A DNA stretch of 64,000 bases from an uncultured Gammaproteobacteria bacterium (GTDB taxonomy: Bacteria; Pseudomonadota; Gammaproteobacteria; HK1): contig OY282378.1 in the NCBI GenBank assembly GCA_958295835.1, forward strand, positions 1,629,001-1,693,000. The letters run 5' to 3'. Both the position numbers and the translations under genes were made by a program. Below the pieces are notes generated by a model. The model was not told the DNA's origin and searched no databases. It saw only the letters and a program-made list of their open reading frames with translations. This document shows positions 25,132 to 34,786 of this stretch, one piece after another; the first letter of the stretch is position 1, and every line of letters begins with the position of its first letter.

Positions 25132-26445
25132 ATGTGTGACGCCTCACCCCATGCAGGCGCAGGATTCGGGCGCCGTCTCGATGCCGGCGGGCCGCCGGAC
25201 GTTCGAACGGCCGGGAACCACACGGGCACGGGGCGACGCCGGCTATGGGAGCTCTGGTCCGGCTACCATTGCTCGATCTGCGGGACGTGCCTCAGCCTCG
25301 CAGAGCTTCGCAGGATCGCCGGCAAGGCCAGGCTTCGCCTGCTCCCCGGCGCCGCCGAATACGAGATCCATGGCTACTTCGTGAAGCTCGCGGCCGAGCC
25401 CGGACGCGGGGCGAGGTCGATGCAGAAGCTGCTGGATCGAAAGTACCGAACCGCGATCGAGCGTTGCCGCCGGATCGGGTCGGAGACGGAGCTCCAGGCA
25501 TTCTGGACCGCGTCCCTCGACACGGGCGACGTACCCGGACCGTACTGGGCGCTGATGACGCACCCCCTGGCCTCCGAAACCCTCACGTTGCGGGCATTCA
25601 GCGACGTGCACATGCTCTCGCACCTGGCCGGCGCCTCGAACCGGGGGGATATCCGGAGACTGAATGCATTGGAGGACGAGCGCCGGACGTTGTCCGAGGC
25701 GCTGGCCGCCGCAAGGCGGCGATTGTCGGAGAACGAAACCGAGCTCCGGCGGCTCGCCGAGCGGCGCGCGGCCGAGGCGCAGACGCTGAAGAGCCGGACC
25801 CGGGCCGCGCGCGAGGTTGAAGGGCGCCTGGCCGAGGCCGAGACGCGCATCCGCGAGCTCGAGCAGGGCGAGGCGTACCGGAGCGTACAGGCCCGGAGCG
25901 CCGCGCTCGCGACCGCGCTGGAGGAAGCCAGCCGCACCAGTCGGGCCGAAATGCAACGGCGGACGGAGCTCGAACGCGCGCTCTCGGAGCTGCGGAGCAC
26001 CCACGACGACGCGGTATCGACGATTCGGGAGCTCCGCGCGGAATGCGCAGCCCTCGAACGCCTGCTGTACTCGGACCTCCACGGAACGGGTGACGGCGCA
26101 AGCGCGCCCGGCACGTCCATCGATCTGCGTGGACGGCGGATCGCCTACGTCGGAGGACGCGCCGGGCTCATCACCCATTTCCGCGCGCTCATCGAACGAT
26201 TGAACGGCCGGTTCATCCATCACGACGGCGGTATCGACGACAGTGCAAGGCGGCTCGCCCGCATCCTCGGCCAGGCCGACGCCGTCCTGTGCCCCGTGGA
26301 TTGCGTCAGCCACGGCGCTTGCCTTCTCGCCAAGCAGCTCTGCAAGCGGACGGCCAAACCCTTCGTCCCGTTACGCAGCGCCGGGCTCTCCTCGTTCGTG
26401 ACCGGACTCCACCGGGTCGCGGCCGAACCCGAGGGCACTGCCTGA
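25132..26445 (+). CDS. DUF2325 domain protein with central coiled coil
   Basis: This 437-residue protein has a Cys-containing N-terminal domain (GYHCSICGTCLSLAELRRIAG) and a helical middle with long coiled-coil segments between about residues 180 and 330. A C-terminal DUF2325 domain follows (GRRIAYVGGRAGLITHFRAL, then HDGGIDDS and ADAVLCPVDCVSH). DUF2325 proteins often sit beside bacterioferritin or iron genes, but no function has been proven. The GYHCSICGTCL cluster could bind iron or zinc. Start ATG 25132 chosen; an upstream in-frame ATG at 25057 is possible. A Fur-like box lies upstream. Confidence 0.8.
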   Translation: MCDASPHAGAGFGRRLDAGGPPDVRTAGNHTGTGRRRLWELWSGYHCSICGTCLSLAELRRIAGKARLRLLPGAAEYEIHGYFVKLAAEPGRGARSMQKLLDRKYRTAIERCRRIGSETELQAFWTASLDTGDVPGPYWALMTHPLASETLTLRAFSDVHMLSHLAGASNRGDIRRLNALEDERRTLSEALAAARRRLSENETELRRLAERRAAEAQTLKSRTRAAREVEGRLAEAETRIRELEQGEAYRSVQARSAALATALEEASRTSRAEMQRRTELERALSELRSTHDDAVSTIRELRAECAALERLLYSDLHGTGDGASAPGTSIDLRGRRIAYVGGRAGLITHFRALIERLNGRFIHHDGGIDDSARRLARILGQADAVLCPVDCVSHGACLLAKQLCKRTAKPFVPLRSAGLSSFVTGLHRVAAEPEGTA

Positions 26446-26486
26446 CGCCGCTCCGACCGTCCGCATACCGCAGGTATGTTGATCTG

Positions 26487-26509
26487 GAAATGTTATGTTA
26501 TAACATGCA
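26487..26509 (+). promoter_or_regulatory. Zur-like box upstream of a porin gene
   Basis: The arms GAAATGTTATG and TATAACATGCA flank a single central T and enclose the perfect palindrome ATGTTATAACAT (26495-26506). The arrangement follows the alphaproteobacterial Zur consensus built from inverted GAAATGTTATA arms; 18 of 22 non-central positions agree by eye. It sits about 200 nt before the porin start. Zinc-dependent repression of the porin is a plausible inference. Confidence 0.5.
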
Positions 26510-26710
26510 ATACTCGAGAATCCAGGCTCGGCGCTCACCACACGAGCGGGAAGCAGTGCCTTGCACTGCGTGGTCATGAGGCTGTGCTCCTGTTGTGCGA
26601 TAAGTGATTGATCACACAACATTTGTCGCACAGGACACGGCCTCGTTCAACCCCTTTGGCGAGAAATCCGGGCTACACCCAGACCCTTCCAGACGAACGG
26701 AGATCAGAAC

Positions 26711-27775
26711 ATGTCGCGCACTTTCCACTACGCCGGCGTTATGGCCGCCGGCATCCTGCTCCTCCCTCCCGCTTTCGCCGAGGACGGGATCTCGGGCGAG
26801 GTCGGGTTCGAGATCTGGACCGATGCAGTCATCTCCGCAGACGCCGAGGAGAGCGAGATCACCAACACCTACGCCATCATCGAGCCGGCGTTCAGCATGG
26901 CGCTCACTCCGCAACTCTCACTGAATACGGGATTCGTCTTCGAGCAGGTCGAGGATCCCGAAGACGACAGCCTCTTCGAAGACCACGGTTTCTACGTCTC
27001 GGATCTGTTCTTCGAATGGTCGGGAGAAGCGTTGAGCCTGCACGCCGGCAAGCTCGGCGCGGCCTTCGGGGTGGCGTGGGACGTTGCGCCGGGTCTCTAC
27101 GGTGTCGACTTCGCGGAGGACTACGAGATCGCCGAACAATGGGCGGCAGGCGCCGTCATCCCGTTCGGTGGCGACGAGGAAGGATCCCTCTCACTCTCGA
27201 TCGACGCATTCATGGCCGACACGACCGGGCTCTCGTCGAGCGCGGGGACCAGGCGCGAGCGCCTGCGCCGCGCCGACGGTGGCCCCGGCAACACCTCGGT
27301 GCCGAAATCGTTCAGCATCACCCTCGGCGCGGACTCGTTGGCCGGAGGGCCTGGCTTCCAGGTGGGGATCCTCCACCGGGACGCCGGCGACGAGAGCGAT
27401 CCCGGGAACAAGGATGAGCTGGGCTTCGCGCTCGCGCTGGTCCACGCGATCGAGCTCGACGGGGACAGCGGCATGGAGTGGATGGCCGAGGGCGCATGGC
27501 TGAACGACTTCGAGGGTGCCCCCGACGCCGATGTCACGTTCTTCACCGCCGGGCTCACGTACCTGAACGGTCCCTGGAACGTGGCGGTCGCCGGCGCGAT
27601 GCGAAAGACCGATACGGGGGAGGGGCCGGAGACCGACGACACCCTGTTCCAGCTCTCGGCCGGATACGCCTTCGACTCCGGCCTCTCGGTCGACGTGGGG
27701 TGGCGGCACGGCGACGAGGGGGACGAGTCGAGCCAGACCATCGGTGTGGTGGTCGCCTACGGCATCGAGTTCTGA
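26711..27775 (+). CDS. Outer-membrane porin-like protein
   Basis: This 354-residue beta-barrel candidate has an N-terminal signal peptide (MSRTFHYAGVMAAGILLL to AFA). Alternating hydrophobic/polar strands such as GEVGFEIWTDAVIS, LSLNTGFVFEQVED, FSITLGADSLA and LSVDVGWRHGDEG follow, and the protein ends in the C-terminal Phe typical of outer-membrane proteins (YGIEF). It is highly acidic, which would favour cation passage. GGAG precedes the ATG by about eight nt. Context between iron-storage genes and an imelysin, with a Zur-like box upstream, suggests metal-ion uptake. Confidence 0.8.
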   Translation: MSRTFHYAGVMAAGILLLPPAFAEDGISGEVGFEIWTDAVISADAEESEITNTYAIIEPAFSMALTPQLSLNTGFVFEQVEDPEDDSLFEDHGFYVSDLFFEWSGEALSLHAGKLGAAFGVAWDVAPGLYGVDFAEDYEIAEQWAAGAVIPFGGDEEGSLSLSIDAFMADTTGLSSSAGTRRERLRRADGGPGNTSVPKSFSITLGADSLAGGPGFQVGILHRDAGDESDPGNKDELGFALALVHAIELDGDSGMEWMAEGAWLNDFEGAPDADVTFFTAGLTYLNGPWNVAVAGAMRKTDTGEGPETDDTLFQLSAGYAFDSGLSVDVGWRHGDEGDESSQTIGVVVAYGIEF

Positions 27776-27958
27776 TCCGCCCGTCCGGGCGTTCATGGTC
27801 TCCCGCCTTCGGCCCGGACTGATCACGGAAGGATTGCGGTATCGATAGTTCGTGCGTCCGGAAACGCGGGCTCCTTCCGCAATCCTCGCCGTGCTTCAGA
27901 TCGAAACGGAGGCAGAGACCATTCATCGCCGCCTCCGACGGCGCATATGATATGCAGG

Positions 27959-28142
27959 GTGAAGAGCGCGGACTTGTTCAGGGAGCTGGAACGGACCGGA
28001 TGGATCCTCGACATGGTGCGCGGCTCGCACCATGTCTTCACCCACCCGGCGAAGCCCGGACATATCAGCGTGCCGCACCCGCGCAAGGAGCTGGGACAAA
28101 GGCTTGGTGCGCAAGCTGCGCAGGCAGGCCGGACTGGCGTGA
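27959..28142 (+). pseudogene. hicA: HicA-type toxin gene with a frameshift
   Basis: The N-terminal frame reads VKSADLFRELERTGWILDMV, then RGSHHVFTHPAKPGHISVPH, the HicA dsRBD-like fold with its catalytic His. Near 28091-28094 the frame must change by one nt: removing one G in CTGGGACAAA gives KELDKGLVRKLRRQAGLA and a stop at 28140, exactly the HicA C terminus. As written, the gene is inactive. A sequencing error in the G run cannot be excluded. A GTG at 27959 or ATG at 27947 could start it. hicB begins 10 nt after the repaired stop. Confidence 0.82.
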
Positions 28143-28152
28143 GGACAGGAGC

Positions 28153-28569
28153 ATGAAATTCCCGATTGCAATCGAGCCGGGAGACGAGACGACGGCCTTC
28201 GGAGTCGTCGTGCCGGATCTGCCGGGATGCTTTTCCGCCGGCGATACGCTGGAGGCGGCATACGCGAACGCGGCCGAGGCGATCGAGCTGTGGATAGAGA
28301 CGGCACTGGACACCGGAAAAACCATTCCCCTACCGGGCAGTCTGGCACGGCATCAGAGCGATCCCGATCTGGCGGGTTGGATCTGGGGCATGGTGGACGT
28401 CGATCTGTCCAGGCTCGACGACGAGCCTGAACACGTCGACGTCATACTTCCGCGCCGCGTACTGCGCGCGATCGATTCGTACGCGGAGCGGCAGGGGGAA
28501 ACGAGAAACGGGTTCCTGGCCCGCGCGGCCCTGGACCAGATGCGGCGGGAAACTGCGAGCCCTTCATGA
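28153..28569 (+). CDS. hicB: HicB-type antitoxin
   Basis: The 138-residue protein opens MKFPIAIEPGDETTAFGVVV, then PDLPGCFSAGDTLEAAYANA, the partially degraded RNase H-like HicB domain. It ends in a ribbon-helix-helix DNA-binding domain (VILPRRVLRAIDSYAERQGE). It should neutralise HicA and repress the operon. AGGAG lies six nt upstream. Its partner hicA is frameshifted, leaving this antitoxin possibly without a working toxin. Confidence 0.88.
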   Translation: MKFPIAIEPGDETTAFGVVVPDLPGCFSAGDTLEAAYANAAEAIELWIETALDTGKTIPLPGSLARHQSDPDLAGWIWGMVDVDLSRLDDEPEHVDVILPRRVLRAIDSYAERQGETRNGFLARAALDQMRRETASPS

Positions 28570-28588
28570 CACGCCGCCGGCGTCGGAC

Positions 28589-28691
28589 GGCTGCGTCCTT
28601 CCGCAACCAAGCCTGGAACGTCGGGACTCGTAGCCAGAAAGCCGCCTTCGTCCAATGGTTCGATCTGGAGCCGGATCGCTGCTTCATTCAT
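28589..28691 (-). pseudogene. Second hicB-like fragment, inverted
   Basis: On the minus strand from ATG 28691 the frame reads MNEAAIRLQIEPLDEGGFLA, then TSPDVPGLVAEGRS. This is the first ~34 residues of a different HicB-type antitoxin. After that the frame runs antisense into the intact hicB and no homology continues. The fragment points toward the intact gene, so it is a relic of another TA locus rather than a duplicate of the present hicB. Confidence 0.7.
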
Positions 28692-28814
28692 GAGTGTCGT
28701 CCTCGGTTTTGGGACGGTGGAAGTATGACGCCCGGCGCGAGCGCCCTTCATCCATGCGCAGGGACGACTCCTCGATCCGGCCGTCACGGGACCACGTTCG
28801 TCACACGTATGAGG

Positions 28815-30086
<1,272 letters not shown>

Positions 30087-30099
30087 GGGAATGCTCCTT

Positions 30100-30480
30100 T
30101 CATCGAGGGTCGGTGGTATGCAGGCCGCAACGTGGCGGCGGTGGAGAAGAGCCGGTGTGAGCGCCGAACGAGGGCGCAGGTGACCCGCTCCCGGATGGAG
30201 AGGCGGAGCCTCCGGGTGACTTGGAGAGCCCCTCGAATTCGGCATCCACCAAGTTCCGCGGGTCACCCTTCTCATGCAGATACTGGGCGGCCAGATACCG
30301 CGCTGCGCAGTAGTCGGAGACGAGGCCCCCGACGACTTCGCGGATGGGGGTGAGCCAGGGCAGGCAGAGCGCACGAACCGTCTCGACCGCCGCGGTCCGG
30401 GACCGCGGTCGCTCGGATAGCCCCGCGAGCAGGGCGAAGCCGAGGATGTCGCAGGTCGTCGTCGGGGTGAAAGCATCCAT
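30100..30480 (-). CDS. Small hypothetical protein upstream of irpA
   Basis: This 126-residue protein of unknown function starts MDAFTPTTTCDILGFALLAG after a strong GGGAGGAGA ribosome-binding site. The first ~85 residues look structured; the rest is a Ser/Gly/Pro-rich low-complexity tail. It ends 13 nt before irpA and starts 88 nt downstream of a Fur-like box, so it is likely iron-responsive and co-transcribed with irpA. I do not recognise the family. Confidence 0.65.
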   Translation of the reverse strand: MDAFTPTTTCDILGFALLAGLSERPRSRTAAVETVRALCLPWLTPIREVVGGLVSDYCAARYLAAQYLHEKGDPRNLVDAEFEGLSKSPGGSASPSGSGSPAPSFGAHTGSSPPPPRCGLHTTDPR

Positions 30481-30567
30481 CGTGTCTCCTCCCGCGGCTG
30501 TCACGAGCCTTGGCGTCCGGGGATCCGGAGCCTCGGAATCCCGGGACCCTGGTCGACCGATGGAAGA

Positions 30568-30594
30568 TCTAAATCTAAATCGTTCTTATTTGCA
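30568..30594 (-). promoter_or_regulatory. Fur-like box upstream of the irpA operon
   Basis: The plus-strand sequence begins TCTAAATCTAAATC and ends GTTCTTATTTGCA. It agrees with 19 of 27 positions of the classic Fur inverted repeat, best in the TTATTTGCA arm. It lies in an AT-rich island 88 nt upstream of the first gene of the irpA operon. Confidence 0.55.
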
Positions 30595-31021
30595 AAATAT
30601 TTTTCACTTGGCCAACGGGCATCGCGAAGGCACATCGTTGAAGCCGCAGGTTTGTCGGCGCCTTGACGTCGAGGTGCGGTCGCCGGACGATTGCCCAGTG
30701 CTCAACCGGGTGTCGGCGACGGTGCGGTTGCGGCGCAGCGGGCCGCCGGAGGCTCCGCGGCTACGGGTTGCTGGAGGAGAGTGCGCGCCTTCCCGGCGCG
30801 TGCGTTTCCCCGATGCGGAAGCGGCTGGATCGATCATCGAATGCCCGGTCGGCGACGGCCTGCCGTCCCGCGCGTCCGCCCTCCGGTCGCCCGCGAGCGG
30901 AAACGGCACACCCCGCGCCCGACGAGGCCGGCATCCGCCGGCGCCACGGCTCCGGTGATCGAGAAACGAACCCCAGGCGACTTCCTTCCCGACATGCTCG
31001 CGTGAGTGCCTTGGACCATTG
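30595..31021. other. Intergenic stretch without a recognised gene
   Basis: Between the Fur-like box and cofD I see only antisense or compositional open frames, no ribosome-binding site and no known motif. The promoter of cofD should lie here. Confidence 0.4.
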
Positions 31022-31975
31022 ATGAACATCGGCCCGGTGGTGGCGCTGTCCGGCGGCGTCGGAGGCGCGAAGCTCGCGCTCGGCCTGCACCGCGTGCTGC
31101 CGCCCGATTCGCTCACCGTGATCTGCAACCCGGGCGACGACTTCGATCATCTGGGGCTGCGCATCTGTCCCGACGCGGACACCGTCCTCTACACGCTGGC
31201 CGGGCTCGCCAACCCCGAGACCGGCTGGGGGCGTAGCGGCGAGACCTGGACGTTCATGCAGGCACTGGCCGCTCTCGGCGGAGAGGGCTGGTTCCGGCTC
31301 GGCGACGGCGACCTCGCCCTGCACGTCGAGCGCACCCGCCGCCTCGCGGCCGGCGAACCGCTGTCGCACGTCACCGAGGACGTGGCTCGTCGCCTCGGGG
31401 TGCGCGCGCGGATCGTGCCTGCCTGCGACGCAGCGGTACGCACCACCGTACGCACTCCGGGCGGGCGGCTGCCGTTCCAGCACTACTTCGTGCGCTACCA
31501 GTGCGAGCCGGTGGTCACCGGCTTCGACTTCGAGGGCGCCGGGGACGCGCGCCCGTGCGGGGCGGCGCTGGCGGCGCTCGCCGATCCTTCGTTGCGTTGC
31601 GTGGTCGTGTGTCCGTCCAACCCCTTCATCAGCATCGACCCGATCCTCGCGGTGCCCGGAATGCGTGATGCGATCCGCGCCGCCGCGCCGGTGATCGGGG
31701 TCTCGCCGATCATCGGGGGCAGCGCGGTGAAGGGTCCTACCGCGAAGATGATGCGCGAGCTCGGCCTCGACGTCTCGAACCGCGCCATCGAGCGGCACTA
31801 CGGGGACGTCGTGGATGCCTGGATCATCGATTCGGAGGATGCAGCGGACGCGGCCGGGTTCGATCGTCCCGTGCGCATAGCTCCGACCCTGATGCGCACC
31901 GGCGCGGACAAGGCTACTCTCGCGCGGGCGGTGCTGGAGTTCGCAGTGTCACTGCGAACGCGGCGCCCACGATGA
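31022..31975 (+). CDS. cofD: 2-phospho-L-lactate transferase (coenzyme F420 biosynthesis)
   Basis: This 317-residue CofD family enzyme joins the activated lactyl, PEP or glyceryl moiety to the deazaflavin Fo in F420 synthesis. Landmarks include VVALSGGVGGAKLALGLHRV, VICNPGDDFDHLGLRICPD, LYTLAGLANPETGWG, LPFQHYFVRYQCEP and VCPSNPFISIDPIL. The ATG at 31022 is preceded by TTG, a possible alternative start. No other F420 genes (cofC, cofE/fbiB, cofG/H) are in the window, so it is isolated here. Confidence 0.92.
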   Translation: MNIGPVVALSGGVGGAKLALGLHRVLPPDSLTVICNPGDDFDHLGLRICPDADTVLYTLAGLANPETGWGRSGETWTFMQALAALGGEGWFRLGDGDLALHVERTRRLAAGEPLSHVTEDVARRLGVRARIVPACDAAVRTTVRTPGGRLPFQHYFVRYQCEPVVTGFDFEGAGDARPCGAALAALADPSLRCVVVCPSNPFISIDPILAVPGMRDAIRAAAPVIGVSPIIGGSAVKGPTAKMMRELGLDVSNRAIERHYGDVVDAWIIDSEDAADAAGFDRPVRIAPTLMRTGADKATLARAVLEFAVSLRTRRPR

Positions 31976-32182
31976 CTCGACTCGCGCAGGGTCGGACGCC
32001 TGCGTCGCCCCCGCGGTCTCCCGACCTGTGGGGATGCGCGTTCGACATGCGTAAAATGGCGATGGAGTAGTGCCGCCCCTTGTAGCCGAGCCCCGAAGGA
32101 TGGTGCCCGGATCAGCCCCGCACCCTGCACGACCGGCACCCGCCAAGCGGCGTAGCGGGAGACTGAACAGCGGCTCGGCGCA

Positions 32183-33157
32183 TCATCCGGGGACGAAGCC
32201 GAGCCGCTTGTCGACGACGTTCACCAGTGGTTCGCCGGCACGATAGCGCCGGAAGTTGTCGAGGAATATGCTCGCCATGGCCTCCTCGTGGCCACGGAAG
32301 TCGCCGGACATGTGCGGCGAGACGACCACGTTCTCCATCCCCCATAGCGGACTCCCGGCCGGCAGTGGCTCCTCGGAGAAGACGTCGAGACCCGCCCCGG
32401 CGATGACTCCGGTCTCGAGCGCCTCGATCAGTGCCGGCTCGTCCACCAGCGCGCCGCGTCCGAGGTTGAAGAAGCGCGCCGTGGACTTCATCGCCGCGAA
32501 CCGCGCCGCGTCGAACAAGCCCCGGGTCTGCCCGGTGAGCGGGGTGACCAGCACCACCCAGTCCGCGGAACCGAGCTCGCGGTTCAGATCCTCGTTGCCG
32601 CGCACCCGGCCGAATTCGGCGTCACCGTCGCGCGCGGTGCGGCCCACCCCCTCGACCTCGATACCGACCGCCCGCAACGTGCGCGCGATGGCACGACCGA
32701 TGCTGCCGACGCCCACGACGAGCGCCTTCGTTCCCGCCACCGGCTCGGTCGGGCGGTGCAGCCACTTGCGTTCGCGCTGCAATGTGTCGGTCCCGCGGAA
32801 ATCCTTCGCGAATGCGAGAATCATGCCCAGGGTGTACTCCGCCATTGCCTGATCGAACACGCCACGAACGTTGGTCAGAGTGACCTCGCTCTCCACGAGA
32901 GCGGGGAACAAGGCTGCATCCACACCGGCGCCGCCCCACTGGATCCACCGCAGCCGGTCCGCGCGGTCGAAGGCGTGGATGACGTCGGCGGCGGCGAAGT
33001 TCCATCCCAGCAGTACCTCGGCGCCCGGCAACGCACGGCGCAGCGCATTGAGGTCGCCTACGCATCGGAACTCCGCATTCGTTTCGAGCGCCTCGATGCC
33101 GGGTACTTCGCCCGGAGACTCGACGCCTTGAATGACCACCGTGGTTCGTCCGCTCAT
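32183..33157 (-). CDS. D-2-hydroxyacid dehydrogenase
   Basis: This 324-residue NAD(P)-dependent enzyme has VVGVGSIGRAIARTLRAVG (Rossmann fold) and FFNLGRGALVDEPALIEALE with the substrate-binding Arg. The acid-base pair is in GAGLDVFSEEPLP (Glu) and VVSPHMSGDF (His). It reduces a 2-keto acid to the D-2-hydroxyacid or the reverse. Substrate is not readable from sequence; several homologues act on glyoxylate or hydroxypyruvate. The ATG at 33157 gives the usual length. Confidence 0.9.
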   Translation of the reverse strand: MSGRTTVVIQGVESPGEVPGIEALETNAEFRCVGDLNALRRALPGAEVLLGWNFAAADVIHAFDRADRLRWIQWGGAGVDAALFPALVESEVTLTNVRGVFDQAMAEYTLGMILAFAKDFRGTDTLQRERKWLHRPTEPVAGTKALVVGVGSIGRAIARTLRAVGIEVEGVGRTARDGDAEFGRVRGNEDLNRELGSADWVVLVTPLTGQTRGLFDAARFAAMKSTARFFNLGRGALVDEPALIEALETGVIAGAGLDVFSEEPLPAGSPLWGMENVVVSPHMSGDFRGHEEAMASIFLDNFRRYRAGEPLVNVVDKRLGFVPG

Positions 33158-33409
33158 CGTGTCCGTCCTGCTCTTGTCCCCGACAACGAGATTCAAAACA
33201 GGGCCGCCGCCCGCGGCCACCCGACCGCACAATTGTTCGTCATTTTTCACGAGACTTCACGGACGAATGGGGCCGGATGCGGCAAACGCGCCGCGGCGGA
33301 ACCGGGAATACGTCGATCAGCCCGGCTCCGGTGCCGGAAGCAGGCGCGGATCTCCGATACAGTATCGCAAACATGTTCCCGCCATCCCACGAAACGAGGA
33401 CCAGCAACG

Positions 33410-34012
33410 ATGCCCAACCCCATCGAGTTCTACTTCGACTTCTCCTCTCCGTACGGATACCTCGCGAGCGAGCGCATCGACGCGATCGCGGCGCGGCATG
33501 GCCGCGACGTCGCGTGGCGTCCCTATCTCATGGGCGTGGCGATGAAGGTCACGGGCTCCTCTCCGGTCGTGGACCGGCCGATGCTGGGCGCGTACTCGAG
33601 GCGTGACATGGAGCGCAGCGCGCGGCGCCTCGAGGTGCCGTTCGAGTTTCCCGAGCCTTTCCCGATCCCGACCGTCGCGGCTTGCCGCGCCGTGTACTGG
33701 ATGGAGCAGGCCGACGAGGGCGCGGCCAGACCCCTCGCGCAAGCGCTGTACCGCGCGTACTTCGTCGACGGCCGCAACATCTCCGAGCCCGACGTGGTTG
33801 CGGACGTCGCGGCCGACTCCGGCACGGGCCGCGACGCCCTCCTCGCCGGCATTCAGGAGCCCGCGATCAAGGAGCGGCTGAAGGAAGTGACGAACGACGC
33901 GGTCGAGCGCGGGATTTTCGGCTCACCGTTCTTCATGGTCGATGGAGAGCCGTTCTGGGGCCACGACCGGATGGACGAGGTCGACCACTGGCTCGAAACC
34001 GGCGGCTGGTAG
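33410..34012 (+). CDS. DsbA-fold 2-hydroxychromene-2-carboxylate isomerase-like protein
   Basis: This 200-residue kappa-GST/HCCA isomerase family member begins IEFYFDFSSPYGYLASERID and contains GRNISEPDVVADVAAD and GIFGSPFFMVDGEPFWGHDRM. The Ser in FSSPYGYL would activate glutathione. Substrate is unknown outside of aromatic-degradation loci; none is seen here. A second, divergent family member is at 52033. Confidence 0.88.
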   Translation: MPNPIEFYFDFSSPYGYLASERIDAIAARHGRDVAWRPYLMGVAMKVTGSSPVVDRPMLGAYSRRDMERSARRLEVPFEFPEPFPIPTVAACRAVYWMEQADEGAARPLAQALYRAYFVDGRNISEPDVVADVAADSGTGRDALLAGIQEPAIKERLKEVTNDAVERGIFGSPFFMVDGEPFWGHDRMDEVDHWLETGGW

Positions 34013-34311
34013 CCCGGATCCGGCGTGACCGGAACCGGACACCTCCGCAGGAACGACGTGCCTCTCCGGGAACGCGGGCGTCCCATCCGCTCCGGTCCCC
34101 TGCTCCCGCGGAAACGACGGGAAACACGCGGGCCGCCGGCCGTCATGTCCGCGAATCTTGTACGCGAAAGCGGGTGCGGGTACGGGCGCGGGTAGCGGGG
34201 ATCCGCGAGTCGGGGACGATTCCCGGCCATGTCGCTTTCCGGACAAGGGATCGAATCCGGCACGAATCGGACGCAGGGACGGAGCGACGGAATACCGGCT
34301 GCACGCGGCGG
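34013..34311. other. Intergenic stretch
   Basis: No gene, repeat or promoter was recognised in these ~300 bases between convergent genes. Confidence 0.4.
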
Positions 34312-34689
34312 TTACGGGCGGTTGCCTCCACCTCCCCGCTCGCTGCCCGGGCGCACGCTCGCGTCACCGCGCTCGACCCGCTCCTTCAAATCGATGATGT
34401 GGCCGAGGTCGTAGCTCCTGACCCTGAGGTCGTCGGCGCGCTCCCGGACCCAGGCGTCGTCCACGTTCGCCGCGCGGACGTAGAAGTAGTGAACGGCCAG
34501 CACGATGCCCCATCCGCAGACCGGCGTGAACGACCACCAGCCCGCGCCCGTGAACAGGTTGACCAGAGTGAGTCCGCCGCCCAGCACGAGGTAGAGCCGG
34601 AGATGGAGGCGGAAGCGGTCGAGCAGAAACCGGTGCGCCCGCGCGAGTGAGGCGGACCGCCGGCCGGCAGTCCCGGCCGGTGTACTCAT
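34312..34689 (-). CDS. 2TM domain protein
   Basis: This 125-residue membrane protein has two predicted helices (LYLVLGGGLTLVNLF and WGIVLAVHYFYVRAA), flanked by RFLLDRFRLHLR and a basic/acidic C terminus (HIIDLKERVERG). The pattern is the 2TM family, often fused or linked to LytTR or kinase proteins. Its start codon overlaps (ATGA) the stop of a vestigial gene whose full version is at 36952-37437. It probably once formed an operon with that gene. Confidence 0.72.
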   Translation of the reverse strand: MSTPAGTAGRRSASLARAHRFLLDRFRLHLRLYLVLGGGLTLVNLFTGAGWWSFTPVCGWGIVLAVHYFYVRAANVDDAWVRERADDLRVRSYDLGHIIDLKERVERGDASVRPGSERGGGGNRP

Positions 34690-34778
34690 GGCCGGCGGCG
34701 CCCGCCGGACGGCCCGGGCAACGGCTTGTCCGACGGCAGTTCCGGGTGGTGGCGCATGATCGCGAGGACCCGGGTAGC
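34672..34778 (-). repeat. Direct repeat, copy A (gene fragment plus 2TM start)
   Basis: About 107 nt match 36938-37045, roughly five in six bases by eye. The segment contains the last ~30 codons of the membrane protein gene whose full copy lies at 36952, ending in the same TGA/ATG overlap, and the first codons of the 2TM gene. Confidence 0.8.
34686..34778 (-). pseudogene. C-terminal fragment of the 36952-37437 membrane protein gene
   Basis: The minus-strand frame ends with RVLAIMRHHPELPSDKPLPG and then PSGGRRRP before TGA, matching the C terminus RVLAIVRRYPELPPGKPSSG / PPGRRRRP of the intact gene at 36952. No upstream part is present: the frame is antisense or unrelated beyond 34778, where the desaturase gene ends at 34787. 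Confidence 0.78.
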
Positions 34779-34786
34779 AGGTCTTG

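Noticed and set aside
28353..28787. Complete minus-strand HicB gene
   Set aside because: Only the first ~34 residues match HicB; the remainder is antisense to the intact hicB.
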